Shown here one piece after another: positions 11,480 to 23,663 of a DNA stretch of 64,000 bases. The DNA lies in NCBI GenBank assembly GCA_038373885.1, contig JAWZYV010016037.1:558001-622000 (forward strand). The letters run 5' to 3'. Below the pieces are notes generated by a model. The model saw only the letters and a list, made by a program, of their open reading frames with translations, made no database searches and was not told where the DNA came from. The first letter of the stretch is position 1; each line of letters starts with the position of its first letter. A program made the position numbers and the translations under genes. This DNA comes from Cheiracanthium punctorium. Its lineage: Eukaryota; Arthropoda; Arachnida; Araneae; Cheiracanthiidae.

Positions 11480-11490
11480 TAGTCATTCTA

Positions 11491-12020
11491 GGCAACCAGT
11501 GGTCCGTTTTTAACTAAAAAAACCCCAGTGGATTCAGCAACCTAGTTGTACAGCTATCTAAACTAGGCAACCAGTGGTCCGTTTTTAACTAAAAAAACCT
11601 CAGTGGATTCAGCAACCTAGCTGTACAGCTATCTAAACTAGGCAACCAGTGGCCCGTTTTTGACTAAAAAAACTTCAGTGGATTCAGCAACCTAGCTGTA
11701 CAGCTATCTAAACTAGGCAACCAGTGGCCCTTTTTTAACTAAAAAAACCTCAGTGGATTCAGCAACCTAGCTGTACAGCTATCTAAACTAGGCAACCAGT
11801 GGCCCGTTTTTAACTAAAAAAACCTCAGTGGATTCAGCAACCTAGTTGTACAGCTATGTAAACTACGCAACCAGTGGACCGTTTTTAACTAAAAAAAAAC
11901 AACAACAGTGAACTAAGCAACCTAGTTGTACAGCTAATGTAAACTGGGCAAACACTGGCCCGTTTTCAACTCAAAAAAACATCGGTGGATTAAACAACCT
12001 AGTTGTACACCTCTTATAAA
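11491..12020. repeat. 75-bp minisatellite, about 7 units
   Basis: Units start with ggcaacc at 11491, 11566, 11641, 11716, 11791 and 11866 (a 75-bp period with cgcaacc in the last), then a diverged seventh unit at about 11947. Each contains ccagtgg, a gtttttaactaaaaaaa block, gattcagcaacctag and tgtacagctat. The first five units are nearly identical; the last two carry indels, as expected at an ageing array edge. Confidence 0.95.
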
Positions 12021-12996
12021 GTCAGTATGATTAGAATAGCACGTAAATAGCACTTACGAAAACATAAACACTTCAAATATCAATTTAAAATTCACATTAA
12101 AAACCTTAAACATCGAAAGATTCGTTAAAAAAGAACACTTACCTCTATTTTTTTGGTAAATAACCGCTCAGAAATGTCCCCAACACCCACCGGCTTATAA
12201 CGTACTATATTTCTAACAAACACCCACAAATTCTTTTCTTATATTAACATAACACATTTCATTCCCTTCCATCAATAACGCAAACAATTTCAAATTCCCA
12301 AACCTGACGAAACACGTATTCTTTATGGTTGCCAGTCACAACTACCACCGGCAGTTGGCGGTGCATCGCTCACTCTCGCGTCAGATTGTTCGCCAATGAT
12401 TTGTAAACAAACCATTGACATGTAAACAAGGCACCGTATACGGAATATAGTCCAAAAGGCTGTAGTAGAAGAATAGTTGCCCATAATGCCAAGGCAGCTC
12501 ATAACTCCTTTTTGATCATGGGCTCTGAGGTGCAGAAACATATGGCCTGGATAGATGGCCAGTTGGATGCTCCCAGTGTTTAGTTCCTCAGGGAAGTTTG
12601 GTCCTCATTTTATTAATCTCTGATCAAAGGATAGAAGGATGTCTTGACCTTATCCAGCTTGAAGAGAGCCCTAGACCAATTTGCATGGCAGTGTAATGCA
12701 ATAAGCATTACAACACTATGCTTTAAAAAAATCCATTTTTTATTTTATTTACTAAAATAAAAATCTTGTGTTTTGTACAGTACCTATAAACTGGTATTTG
12801 AAATGCAAATACCAGTATTATAAATGGTATAAGAAAAATTTGCATTTGCTGGATAATGAATGTACTTTGTGGTTGCTGTTTTTTGAAATGAATAATTTGC
12901 ATCTAAGCTCACAAAATTTTTGTTTCTGTACATTTAACTAAAGAAAATGTATTTTTACAACCTGAATATATAATCAAGTTCATTTCTTTCTTTTAG
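12021..12996. other. Sequence between minisatellite and first coding exon
   Basis: The first part, to about 12560, is CpG-containing and may belong to the repeat that includes the palindrome and minisatellite. The rest is AT-rich. It ends in the polypyrimidine tract and acceptor (ttctttcttttag, AG at 12995-12996) of the start-codon exon. The ORF at 12323-12541 (minus) has no recognised domain. Confidence 0.5.
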
Positions 12997-13014
12997 TATT
13001 AATAAACCTTCATC

Positions 13015-13178
13015 ATGATACAACCTTTCATTGTTCTGTTGCTGTGTATTGCATTTTGTTCAGAAACATTTTCCAGTCCATCTAGTCAGTTGTTTACATT
13101 TTCTCAACCACAATCATTCCTTCAGCTAGAACCAGAATGGCCATTACCTGCAATTAGAGAAGTTACATTCAAATTTAG
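13015..13178 (+). CDS. Coding exon 1: start codon, signal peptide, first LamG strand
   Basis: The acceptor AG at 12995-12996 is followed by 18 nt of untranslated sequence and ATG at 13015, so the transcript has at least one upstream untranslated exon. The first residues, MIQPFIVLLLCIAFC, form a classical signal peptide: a short hydrophobic core with likely cleavage around residues 16-20 (CSETFSS). A Gln/Ser/Phe-rich linker follows, then EPEWPLPAIREVTFKF, which matches the opening beta strand of a LamG domain (the 'isFrFrT' region). Donor ag|gtaaat at 13179. It ends in phase 2; the split codon becomes Arg with exon 2. The start is chosen because it is the only ATG giving a signal peptide right after the acceptor. 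54 complete residues. Confidence 0.85.
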
Positions 13179-14479
13179 GTAAATTTATAAAGCAATAAAA
13201 TTATTATTATACTGTATACTGTGGTGTTATTTTACACATACACAGGTGTCCATAAGTTTGATTAGAATACAAACTCTAAGAAATTCAAAACATAATTGTT
13301 TCATTTTAATATGACATTTGACACTCAGATTTCTTATACTAGGAGATTGATGGAAAAAAAGAAGTGATGAAATATGTAAATTATAAGGAAAATATCCAAA
13401 ACCCATTACATCAGATATTTTTAGGAGGCTAATAAGCATTTTGTTATCCTGTAAATCTTTAGTATCTTATGATAAGCACTTGTAAAAACAAATATCTTTT
13501 TATCAAAATTAAGGATTTTTAATCCTTGCAATTCCTGAACAGTCTTAATGCCATGGTATCTATGTCTTTTTTAAAAATATTGCAAATGTGCTTTATAACG
13601 TTAAGATTTCTCTTATTCCCCCTTTTGATGAATAAATAATCTTCAACAAAATATGCAGCAGATGTCTATTTTTGGTTGGTCCATAATTAGGTGACCCATT
13701 CACCTGATTATCGACCTATTGTCTGGAATTAGCCTTATAACATGTGCACTCTTCATTTGATCGAAGACACTGAAGTAAATGACATCTCATACTTGAGATT
13801 AACTTATTTTTGTCCTGCATTGTTTCCTTTGAATTAGTTATCCATATAATTGCAAGAACTCATTTTAAAATCTGCTAGTTTTACTGTTTTTCTCTGTAAA
13901 TTTTGTCCTGACAGAATTGTGTACAAAAAGTAAAAAATATTCACTTGTGTTTTCTCTATAAAGAAATATGCTTTTATCTATTTAACAAGTTACAGAAATA
14001 TTTAACATTTTACTTTATTCTTATACAGCTTAACCAATCATCAAATCATTCATTCTTTAAAATTTATCGGCAGCTATTTTGAATTTCTTCCAGTAATATG
14101 TAAGAACTATTGGACACAAGTGTATGATCTACTAAAAGCCTATAAGTATTACAGAACTGTCGATTTATGAAAGCTTCCTCCTTACCTTATTGCTCTAATT
14201 TATCAGTTTGTTACCTTATAACTTATATTTTGTTTGAGGTGATTCCATGCTGCAAACTATGGATTTTTCTTTTGAACCTAAAAAAGAATATTTTTTTTAT
14301 TAATGAGTATAATGCATTTTATATACTGTCTTTCATACATATGTGTAAACATGTACTGTGAAATCTCTATAAAAGGGGTTTCCAACTTACAAGTGTTTGA
14401 AGTCTTCAATTGATTACAACTGTCTAGTGGCTGGAAACAACATAATCAGGATCTTACACAAGACATTTTAGGGGTTGGA

Positions 14480-14700
14480 ACATTGGTCAACTTCCATCAA
14501 ATTATAAAAAATAAGTATTGGATTACCATTCAAATAAGAAGTGGGTATTTTAAACCTTACCCTTGTGAAGGAACAGACAAATTAACAACCAAGCCCATGT
14601 CGGAGTTGAACTGAAACCCATAATCACAGAGAGTGGTGTGCTAACTAGAGGTCTGAGCCACTCCACCGCTGCCACGAACTTGTACTACAACTACAGGTTC
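14480..14700 (-). repeat. tRNA-derived SINE
   Basis: On the minus strand, an A-box-like block (gagtggctcagacctctag) is followed at pol III spacing by a B-box-like block (gggtttcagttcaactcc). Then comes about 100 bp of unrelated tail toward 14480. This is the usual build of a tRNA-headed SINE. The cloverleaf is degenerate, so it is not a tRNA gene. The distal boundary is approximate. Confidence 0.6.
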
Positions 14701-15053
14701 TATGACGGTGCGCTGTTTGCACATATCGGCATCATAATTTTGTAGAGAAGTTTAATATAAACTATATACAATAGGGATTTTTTCTTCCACAAAGAAAAGT
14801 AAAATATAAAATGTTACAAATTTTAATAGTGAAATTAATAGTTTACTTCTGCCATGTAAATTTTGGTATAAATTAGTTATTTAATGTTTTAGAAATCTCC
14901 TCGCTAAATGATGTTTTCTACTTGCTCTATGTAAGACCAGTTCGAAACGAAGGGTCTAAGGGTAAACTAAGAGTTCTCGCCAAATTGGTTGAAAAGCCAA
15001 GTCACTAACTTTGTCTCACTTTAAAGAGGAACCTTAGAGAGGAGCATTAACGG

Positions 15054-15550
15054 CAGGGTGTGAATTGAATATTTTCTCCAGACGGGGGGGGGGTTGACAT
15101 ATGAAAGAAAACATTCTCCAGGGTAGGACACTTGAAAAGAAAAAGGAGGGAAGGTGTAAATGCTTCACTCACATGATATTACATGACAAGTGCAGTCACT
15201 GACACATCTGGGAATGACTTATATCCAAACTAAAGTCATATTATTTGTTCTTTGGAATCGCAGATACACAAGCTACATAAAATGTACCTGTATTGGAAGT
15301 CCCCCTTGAGGGTTTTGAGCTTAGAAAAGAGATGAAATTTTATGGCAGTCGTCTTAGATTATAGTGACAAACGATAGCATACTACCTTCATTTTGACTTC
15401 TTGACTTCAATCCAAAATCTTCACTCAGCAGTTTAACATTTCTTTAGCAAGGGATAAATAGTATCCCTGCAGGGATCAATTAATATTTCTCTAGCCGGGG
15501 ATATTCCACTCTTCAGCTGGGGATGATGCCCCCTGTCAATTTGCACCCTG
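15054..15550. mobile_element. hAT-like MITE
   Basis: The left end cagggtgtgaattga (15054) and the right end tcaatttgcaccctg (15550) are inverted copies with one or two mismatches. Flanks attaacgg and gtgaacgg share 6 of 8 bases, as in an aged 8-bp duplication. A poly-G run lies near 15084-15093. No ORF of interest. Confidence 0.6.
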
Positions 15551-16985
15551 GTGAACGGCCTGTTTTGATTGGTGGAGCGTAGTTAAGAACAGGAACAGGT
15601 CAGAAAGTCTCTAGAGTAATTGATAACCAACAAATGGGTCGGGAAAATTGAAAGCTAGCGACCGACTAGCTTCAAACAACTGATCGAGAATAGAGCTCTA
15701 GGATTTCTATTTAGAGGTGACTAGAAGTCAAAAACTGGAAAACAATTTATTCGATAAAAGTCAAGATAACATATTTTTTTTTTAAGAGGTTAATTCAGGG
15801 TGTGTCCCAATTCCCTTCTGGGTTTGGAAGGCTTATAAAAAAAATTATATTACCAATACAGCAACAAAGTTGACTTTATTGGATAAAGAAATGTTACAAG
15901 CTTTGTTTCATAAATGTTCAATATGTGAACCTTTCATGATGTGGAGTTGTCAAATCTAAAATCAAATTTTTCCCTCCCCACACTCGCTTTAACATGTCAC
16001 GATCAATGTTAGCAAGTGGAGTTGTGATCCTTTGGCATAAATCTTGCAAATCATGTGGCATAGGAGGCAGGAACACTAAAAAAATTTTAAAATATAGGCA
16101 ATTACTAAATGCTTATTTTTACCAGGATACTTCATAACGCTTGCTTGTAAATACACAATTTATATTGAGTCAATGGCATTATTTGATTGCTAAAAACTAT
16201 TTCGATGTTGCATTATACCTTAAAAGAACATAATTTTATCGGTTTGGAATGGTTCATGACCAGGTTGTGAAGAGAAAAAAAAACTGCTAAAAAGCGAGTA
16301 ATGTATCAATGGTGTACTGATAACTAAATGTACTGTGAATGTGCATATAAACAACAAAAACCAATAAGATATTGAGAAAATCTATTTTCTTTTTCTTTTT
16401 TTTTTTTTTTTTGTAGTAGAAATATTTTAAAGGTGTACTACAAGAGCAAACTCAAATTTAGTTTTCATAGTCTTTAAAAAATGTTATTTTAAAGTTTGTA
16501 TATATATATATGTGTGTGTGTGTGTGTGCGTTCACGCATGCACCCAATTTGATTATGCTCTATTTTATTTTTTTTTTTTAATTCCTGCAGCGCAGCACCA
16601 CCACCAGGTTTCTGAGGTATGCCGCCGCTGCAAATTTCTGTGTGATGCAGACCTCTAGTGCTGGCTACCATATAGTATGGGATGGTAAAATCACGTTAAA
16701 ATTTAATGAAGTCTTTAAAATTACAAAAAGGAGGGGGGGGGGACACTTATGTTAAAGCATATAAAATGCTCAGTGAGAATTGAACGTAGTCTTTGCAACC
16801 ATAAAAAAGGGATATTCACCTCAAGCTCAACTTTAATCTTTGAGCTCTCATATTTGTTAGATGTTAATATATTAATGTTTTAAATTCCTTCTAGTTTCCT
16901 TGAAAATGCACGAAAATTGAAATTCTGCATTATGATTTCAGTATTAATTTCCCTTCCTTTTTTATTTTACATGGAGCATTTTTCT

Positions 16986-17250
16986 TTTACCAACAGTGGC
17001 GGATCCAGAAATTTTTTTTGGGAGGGGCTAAAATTTTTAAAAAGCTTATTTCACCCAATTAAAATGTACAATAAATTAAAATTTTAGTCTAAACCAATGT
17101 ATTAGGCTTTTGGGAGGGGCTAAGTAATAAAATATGATCATTTTAGCTATTTAAAGTGTATAATAAAGCAGAATGTTACCCTTGAGCAATTTCTTGGGGG
17201 GGGGGCTGAAGCCCCCTAGCCCCTCCCCTGGATCCGCTACTGTTTACCAG
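16986..17250. mobile_element. hAT-type MITE, 249 bp
   Basis: Ends cagtggcggatccagaaa (16994) and, inverted, cagtagcggatccaggg (ending 17242). The 8-bp flanks are tttaccaa (16986-16993) and tttaccag (17243-17250), 7 of 8 identical. It belongs to the same 'gtggcggatccag' family as 53125-53294. The ORF at 17173-17388 is a shadow of it. Confidence 0.85.
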
Positions 17251-17946
17251 TTGCCTTTTAAGCGATTCAAAAATCTTCAACAGAACAGTGAGTTATTTAT
17301 TTCACAAATGCATACACAATTCACATATTTTGCACTCTTTCTGGGTGCGATTGCAGAATCTCTGAAAATAACCCCATGGAGTCACTAAAAATATCTGGTT
17401 CATTACAAGCACATCATTTATCAACTGAAATCTTACAAAAGTGTATTTCATGTTCCTGGGTTGCATCTTGCTAAGTGAACGTAACTCAGATAGCCACAGA
17501 AAAATGCAAAGAAATGATTTTGTTTTTGTCATCAATTTGGCGTGGTTTAACATTATCCTAGAGCTAATATTTGTCTGGCAAGTCAAATAAGGTAAATTTA
17601 GATGCTATATGATATGGATTTCACTAAAATAAATTTTTTTTGGCTTGCATGAAGATGCTTTAAAGCACAGCTGAAACAATGGACCACCGACACATGTTAT
17701 GTTAAGGGTACAACTTTGGATGTGATTTGTCATTCGTTAATCCAGTCCAAATTGCAAGAAATTTTATTTCTGAGTGTTTTAACATAAGAAGAAAAAAAGG
17801 AGAGGGTATATGTTAAAAAAAAATCTTGAAGTTAGAAAATAAGGGACACCTTAATGTATATATTAGCAATGTTTGAAATGAACTTTTGTTTAAACTAATT
17901 TATTTTCGGAGTTGCTTTTTTATGACTTTTAACTTTTTCATTGTAG

Positions 17947-18104
17947 GACAGATCGTCCCCATGGTTTACTGTTTTTTCATGGATCAACCGCTCATGCCAG
18001 CATTTTTCCATTATATGAATTATATTTAATGTTAGAAAATGGTCGTATTAAAATTATACATGTTTTTCGTGATGATCATGATGAAACATTTTTCATTGGC
18101 AAAG
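17947..18104 (+). CDS. Coding exon 2: LamG1, N-terminal half
   Basis: Preceded by ttcattgtag and followed by the donor g|gttagt at 18105. Joined to exon 1 (phase 2) it reads R-TDRPHGLLFFHG and continues through YELYLMLENGRIKIIHVF to FFIGKG, covering residues 55-107 plus a split glycine. 'T..p.GLLffhG' followed by 'yl.l.L.nGrI.i.' is the characteristic LamG beta-sandwich core. It ends in phase 1. Only ten bases after this donor a Helitron-like repeat begins (about 18115). Confidence 0.85.
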
Positions 18105-18114
18105 GTTAGTGATC

Positions 18115-20720
18115 TATCTCTACCTATTATAAAGTATGATTGAAGTGTGTGTGTGTGTGTGTGTCTGTCTGTCTTTCGGTGACGCTTTAAACGAAGGTTG
18201 CATGTAGATATACCAAATTTGTACAAAGGAACTTCTAAATATGAAGTTATGCACCTCAAAGTGATTTTCTCAAAATTTGGCGTAGAAGTTTTTTAATTTA
18301 ATATTTTATGAGCAATTTTTCATGGATATTCAGTGATAGAAAGTAATATCTAAAAGCAGAAGGTAGTTATGGGCGATTCTCACAAAATGGGACAAAACTA
18401 GTCCCTGCTAGTTTTTTAGAGTTTTTTTTTAAATTATTTTTTCATGTTTTACTAAGTTTTTCATGAAGCTGAAAAATTATTTTTTTATAGAAAACATAAT
18501 TTGTCGGGTATTCATGATTTCATTTTACATTTTTAGAGCCGTAAAAAGCATTTTCGTCACTTTAATCACTGTCCCTGTCATTTCTGTATCACATACACCA
18601 TTTCTGTCACACCCGGACTACAGAAAATACTAAAGTACAGAATGCCAGAGATTTTTTTAAAAATTGTTAGACATCAAGTATATTATTTTTGATCAAAAGT
18701 AAAAAGAAAAAAATATTTCCATTATAAAAGTGTGACAGAAATGATGCAAAATCATGAATCTTATTTTGTCCAGTTTTGTGAGACATCCTTATTATAGCAT
18801 CAAATAGAAGGGAAATTTTTCTTTCAAAAACAGTTTGTTCTAAAACGTTAACATAATTTTCCAATTTCTGAGATTTTTTTCAAAGAAACTGAACATTTAT
18901 TGAAAATTTTCAAGAAATAATTTTTAAATTGTCGCATCTTAGAATCTTATGTCAGAATGTTTTTGGATTTGGTCCTATTATAAAATGCACATTCAACCTT
19001 TTAAACTTAAAATTTTAACTAGAAATAGAAGTATAAATTAGAACATTTTCTATAAAATTTAGAGTGAAATAGGATTTTAAATTCAATTAACTGCTGTGTA
19101 AAAATGTCATAATTTACCCATTACATTTTTGATTTGTGTCATGGTTATGCATATATTGAAACTATTCATTTAAAGAAAAGAAAATAATGTTTTAAAACAT
19201 GATTTCAAGTACTAAATCGTAAGAGAGATGGATGCCACTTTTATGTCATGAGTTAATAAACACACTTGAAATTCATTCAAATTAATAGATTCTGATGGAA
19301 CTCTCATGCTACAAAATAATTTAGCAAAATCTCGGATTTCCAATTAACTGAGAAGTGGTCATTGATTAAAATTTAAGGTTGTGTGTCATTTATAAATTTT
19401 CTAATTGTTGCATCCTGAAATCTTTCAGAATGTTTCTTAATTTTGTCACATAATAAAATGCACATTTAATTCTTTATTAAAATCCAAACAGTAAAGAAAT
19501 ATTAATAAGAAGAATATTTTTTCAAATTTTAAAGTAAAACAATATTTTGAATTTAATTATCTGATTCGTAATTCCATTATAAAATTTTTTGCTTGTGTTG
19601 TTATCTTGGCAATGGAAGCATTAATTAATTCTGCCAATATTACCTTAAAAAAATTGAATTAAAATTTAAGGACAAGTATCATGTAGAAGGCGAAGAGAAA
19701 ACTGCAAAATAGCTAATAGCATTAAAAATACAGGAATTTTTAAAGCTCTGAATTACTCTTCTATTTTTTTTCACAATATGTATTTTCAGTTTTTTAAACT
19801 GAGAACTCTAAAAATTACTTTAGTTTTCATTTGATTATTGAATTTGACAGCTTGGGTGGTTAATAGTTAAACTATTATCATGAATAGAATATGGAATCAG
19901 TTATTTATATTTTAAATTTTAATCTTGAGTGAATTTGACATAATTTTCTTGTCATGAATTTTAAATAGCATCAGAAACTCATTGGAAGTAATGGGCTTTA
20001 TGAAAAAATTATGTCACAAGCATTTATTTTTATGATTGCCATGATAGCCAAAAAGTACACAAAACATTGAGTGTTTCATGTAGATATTTCTGTGTATATG
20101 ATATCATCAATGTGTTTAGACTTTTTTACTAAGTAAAACTTTACTAAGGTATGGTGCAGAATGACTGATTATGCGTCATTCACACTTTACGAATTCAGAC
20201 AAAATTAAACAGTTGTCCACATCATGTAATTTTATTTCTGAGGTATTAATGCTATATGTGTATATGATATCATCAATGTTTTTAGACTTTTTTACTAAGT
20301 AAAATTTTACTAAGGTATGGTACAGAATGACTGATTATGCATCATTCATGCTTTACAAATTGAGAAAATTAAACAGTTGTCCACATCACGTAATTTTATT
20401 TCTGAGGTATTAATGCTAGAACTTAAACCTGAAAAACAGTATATTATTCTGTAAAAATTAAGTATTTTGCTAAAAGTTTCATCTGCAAAATGCAAAGTAT
20501 TTTTTTTTTTTTAATAGGGGTGACAGTTTTTATGTCATCATGTTGCAATTGCACTATATATCATCTCAAGTTAGTGTTTGTAAGGCAAAATTTATGTTGC
20601 AAGTCAAATAAATTTGCATTTTTGGAGAGTTGGCTACTGTAGAATTAATTTTACTTATATGAGTAAAAAAAATATATTTTATCCTGTCCTTGCAAAGAAT
20701 GAGTGTGCAGCTAATATTGT
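18115..20720 (+). mobile_element. Helitron-like non-autonomous element, copy 1
   Basis: It begins tctctacctattataaa and then a tg/tctg microsatellite, the style of many arthropod Helitron/Helentron 5' ends. It is related along its length, though diverged, to 45017-48985. Shared blocks include aaatttg near 18220, cagtttgttct near 18830, the 'gcatctt..aat' block near 18937 and the block gcaaaatttatgttgcaagt near 20585. No Rep or helicase coding sequence is present. The 3' end is not defined and the class call is tentative. Confidence 0.45.
20092..20420. repeat. Tandem duplication, about 165-bp unit
   Basis: Two nearly identical copies, 20092-20257 and 20258-20420, each contain gtgtatatgatatcatcaat, ttttttactaagtaaaa, ggtatgg(t/g)(a/g)cagaatgactg and aaacagttgtccacatca. 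They differ by a few substitutions and small indels. They sit inside the Helitron-like copy. Confidence 0.9.
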
Positions 20721-20924
20721 AATATTTTGAAAAATTATTTTAGAGCTTTAATAATTACTTTAAATATATATTTATTAAAATAAATTTTATTATTTATTAC
20801 TTTCTGGTTGTGTTCCATGCAAGGAAAGTATTGTGATCATGAAAAAATTCATCTGTGAGATTTTGATGTATTTGCACATTTTGAGATCTCCTGAATTCAT
20901 TTATGCTACTTTTATGGTGATGTA

Positions 20925-22330
20925 TGCATATGTGTTTGTGTATGTATGTATATATATGAGTGAACACAATAGCTCCTAAACTGTGCAGTCAGTTGAGCTC
21001 AAATTGGTATGTATATTATAGACCAGTGCTCCCCAATCTTTATATCGCCGCAGACCAGTCAGCATTTGATAAATTTACTGCGGCCCGCTGAGAGGGGGGA
21101 GGACTGATTGTTTATATTGCATTGTTTTGATTTAATAATGTTAATTTAACTGTATTTAAACACGCCTTCAAAATGAAATACAGTAGTTACACACACGAAA
21201 ATAAAACCCGAATAACTGATTTAACCTTTTAACTCATTAGAACTTTAAATCAATGAGAAGCCTGAGCTTGTTTTTTTGCAACGAGTTGGTTCCATCTGGG
21301 GGTAATAGGAGACAATGACAACTAAAGTGTGTTGACAACCAAAGTGTGTTCAGTTTATAACGTCCTTTTGTTTTGGTTACTGTCACTGCAGAAAACCCTG
21401 CTTCACACAGAATAGGTTGTCATAAATGCCATTGGGGATTTAAGTGACTGTAATTTAATTCATAATCTTAAAATGTTTAATAAGCAATAAAGTAATTTTA
21501 AATTGTAGCAAGATTTCTTCAGTTACAAGGGTATAAATAGCACAAACCAACAAAGTAGAAACCCAAGAGAAATACACCAATGAAAATAATTTAATGTTCC
21601 TTATGCAATCCAGTATTATTTCATCCACAGACTGCTGTTAAATCACCCTCACACAACCGGTATTGAGTTTGGTGTGTTTAGAACATACAGTTTTTACGGG
21701 GTTATAAAAAAGGATTCTTATACATTACAGACTATGGACAGAAATTACTTAAATTGCCTTAATGTCTAAATGATGTATTCGATCGAGCGCAAATATTATT
21801 GGTCACAGTCACACGAACCTGCATAGATTTTGATGTGTGTAGGACTGATAGTTTTTTTTTTACATAGATTGAAAAATAAAATAAAATTCATAACTTACAG
21901 CCTATGAATGCAAATCATTTAAAGTGTGCTAGAGTCTAAATGGTGCAAAGTTCAAAATGGGTATATATATTATTGGCCACCATTACACAACACATAAAAA
22001 TTTGTGTGTGTGGAGGACGTATAGTTTTTTTGCAAGGCTATAAAAAGTAATTCTTGTGCGTATGGCCCATATATGCAAATCTTGATTGTGCACTAGTATC
22101 TGTATGGTGCATTCGATTAATCTCAAATTAGATACTCATATTATAGGTTACTGTCCTACATACTGTATAGATTTTAGTGTGTGTATGACTTACAGTTTTT
22201 TTACAAAGCTAAAAGAAAGTATTCTTATACATTGCAGTCTATACACTCAAATTATTTGAAGTGCACTAGCATCTGAACACTGCATTTGATTTAGTTGAAT
22301 CAAATTTATCCAAACATTTGGTAAAGATCA
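20925..22330. repeat. Diverged tandem family (about 165-170 bp units)
   Basis: A motif (gtgtgtaggac..atagttttttt, then ttcttatacatt..cagtctat, then catttgat) recurs with starts near 21671, 21835, 22003 and 22177. A fragment of another unit lies near 20960-21020, separated by a hAT-like insertion. Units are clearly related but well diverged, so the array is old. Words such as 'gctcctaaactgtgcag' resemble non-coding repeats of Helitron or RTE elements; class not assigned. Confidence 0.6.
21025..21637. mobile_element. Degenerate hAT-like element
   Basis: It starts cagtgctccccaatctttat, followed by ccgcagaccagt and ctgcggcccgct, in the style of hAT MITEs that begin CAGTGNTYCCCAA. It interrupts the tandem family and probably ends near actgctg at 21637. 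The flanks are too diverged to prove an 8-bp duplication. Confidence 0.45.
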
Positions 22331-22643
22331 GGTTTTTGGAAAGTCAAGTGGAGTCACTCCAGCGTTTTTTTTTTAAATAATAATTTTAAATTTTAACATA
22401 ATGTTAATTATGATGTTATGTTCTATTCTAGCATAAAGTTCATAGTCTATAAAATATTTAATTGAAGACTTATTCATTCTTTATTCAAATAACACTTATC
22501 TGAATTTTATACTTTAAATTTCATTAAAAGTAGTTTTGTTATATTTTCAATGTAATTCATAAATTAAAGCTTCAAACTTGTTTTATATGAAGCATATTTT
22601 GAGACATTTGTTTCTTAACTAAGACAATTGTGTGCTTTTTTAG

Positions 22644-22814
22644 GCCTTAATCGAGACAAATGGCATCATGTGACATTGCGAATAAATCCTAGTACAGCTC
22701 ACTTATCTGTAAGAGTTGATGAAAATGAAATGACTGTAAGCCTTCCATCATTATCACATGATCCTAGCTATGGTATCATTGATGAAGATCCAGATACTGT
22801 TATGTATTTTGGAG
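22644..22814 (+). CDS. Coding exon 3: LamG1, central part
   Basis: Acceptor ttttttag, donor g|gtcagt at 22815, phase 1 in and out. It encodes GLNRDKWHHVTLRINPSTAH, then LSVRVDENEM, and ends DTVMYFGG, residues 108-164 plus a split Gly. The W-H-x-V-x-L motif ('dgkWHhVtv') and the later 'yfGG' strand are diagnostic LamG features. The reading frame stays open past the donor into the intron and a MITE (to 22987), but the conserved domain stops at the donor. Confidence 0.87.
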
Positions 22815-22874
22815 GTCAGTTCATATTTTTACAAAATGTATGTGAAGTACAGCAACTTTTAAAATTATGTATTA

Positions 22875-23320
22875 CAGTAACCCCTCGTTATATCATGCTT
22901 GTCGGGAGACAAGAGAAATGTGCGATACAGCAGCCGGAGAGGGGGGGTGATATGATAAAACTTTTTTATCAACCTTTTAAAATATAATAAAATAGTATAT
23001 GTACTTTAATAAAAAATATGCTCTTAAACTATAAAGTTTAATTTTTTATTTTTATTTTATGTACAAATACAGATTTCATTTCCTGCTGAAGAAATGATCC
23101 AGAATCATTTTATTTGATTTTTCTATCATATCTTGCTTTTCAACAAAGATCAAGGAGCGAAAATTAATTAATTGTACCTAACTTATGTGATAGAAGATGC
23201 ATTTTCAAATATACTGTGTGCTTCAAAAGTAAAGTAACAAAGCAAAAGAGTATAGAAAAAAATTGGGAGACGTAGAAAAATGCGATATATCCGAATGTGC
23301 GATATAACGAGGGGTTACTG
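22875..23320. mobile_element. pogo/Tigger-like MITE
   Basis: The left end cagtaacccctcgttatat (22875) and the right end atataacgaggggttactg (23320) are perfect 19-bp inverted repeats. Further inside, gcgatatatc-type words are also repeated inversely. CAGTAACCCCTCG ends are typical of pogo/Tigger-type elements, which duplicate TA. TA precedes the left end but TG follows the right end, so the duplication is not intact. 446 bp, no transposase. Confidence 0.75.
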
Positions 23321-23663
23321 TGTTTTAAAATTATTATAAATGCTTTTTTTAGAAGATTTAGTATTAAAATTGGATGTAAATTAATAATGTTGTTTTATTT
23401 GCTTTTAAAATTTTGTCCCCCCCCTTTTCTTTTATGTAAGAATACTTATTTTTATGCAAAGATCAGATACTTGTAAAGAGTCTTACAAAGACTTAGTGTC
23501 ATCACACAATCATTGATTATGCAAATATATGCATTTTGAAATAAACTCCTTAAATAGTGCTCAGAATTTTACAGAAGCTAATTTGAAGAGATTACAAGCA
23601 TATTTTACTCATTAACATGTTTGTAGATTCTGTCCTATGTTTTTATTTGAAATGTTGAGGATT

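Larger units (their letters stand above)
13179..17946 (+). other. Intron 1
   Basis: 4.8-kb intron with donor gtaaat and acceptor cattgtag. It contains a tRNA-derived SINE (about 14480-14700), a hAT-like MITE (15054-15550), a second MITE (16994-17242), a TG microsatellite (16511-16528) and poly-T/poly-G runs. The small ORFs inside it (e.g. 14167-14361 and 17302-17586 minus) have no protein-like features. The rest is unremarkable AT-rich sequence. Confidence 0.75.
18105..22643 (+). other. Intron 2
   Basis: 4.5-kb intron almost wholly repeat-derived. It holds a Helitron-like copy (about 18115-20720) with internal duplications, a diverged 165-bp tandem family (20925-22330) and a hAT fragment inserted in it (about 21025-21637). 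The acceptor is the T-rich tract ending tttttag at 22643. The minus ORFs 18032-18259 and 18667-18864 are shadows. Confidence 0.7.

Noticed and set aside
22628..22987. ORF start at 22628 as an independent 119-residue protein
   Set aside because: The ATG lies in the intron upstream of the acceptor; only 22644-22814 is exon sequence and the tail is intron and MITE.
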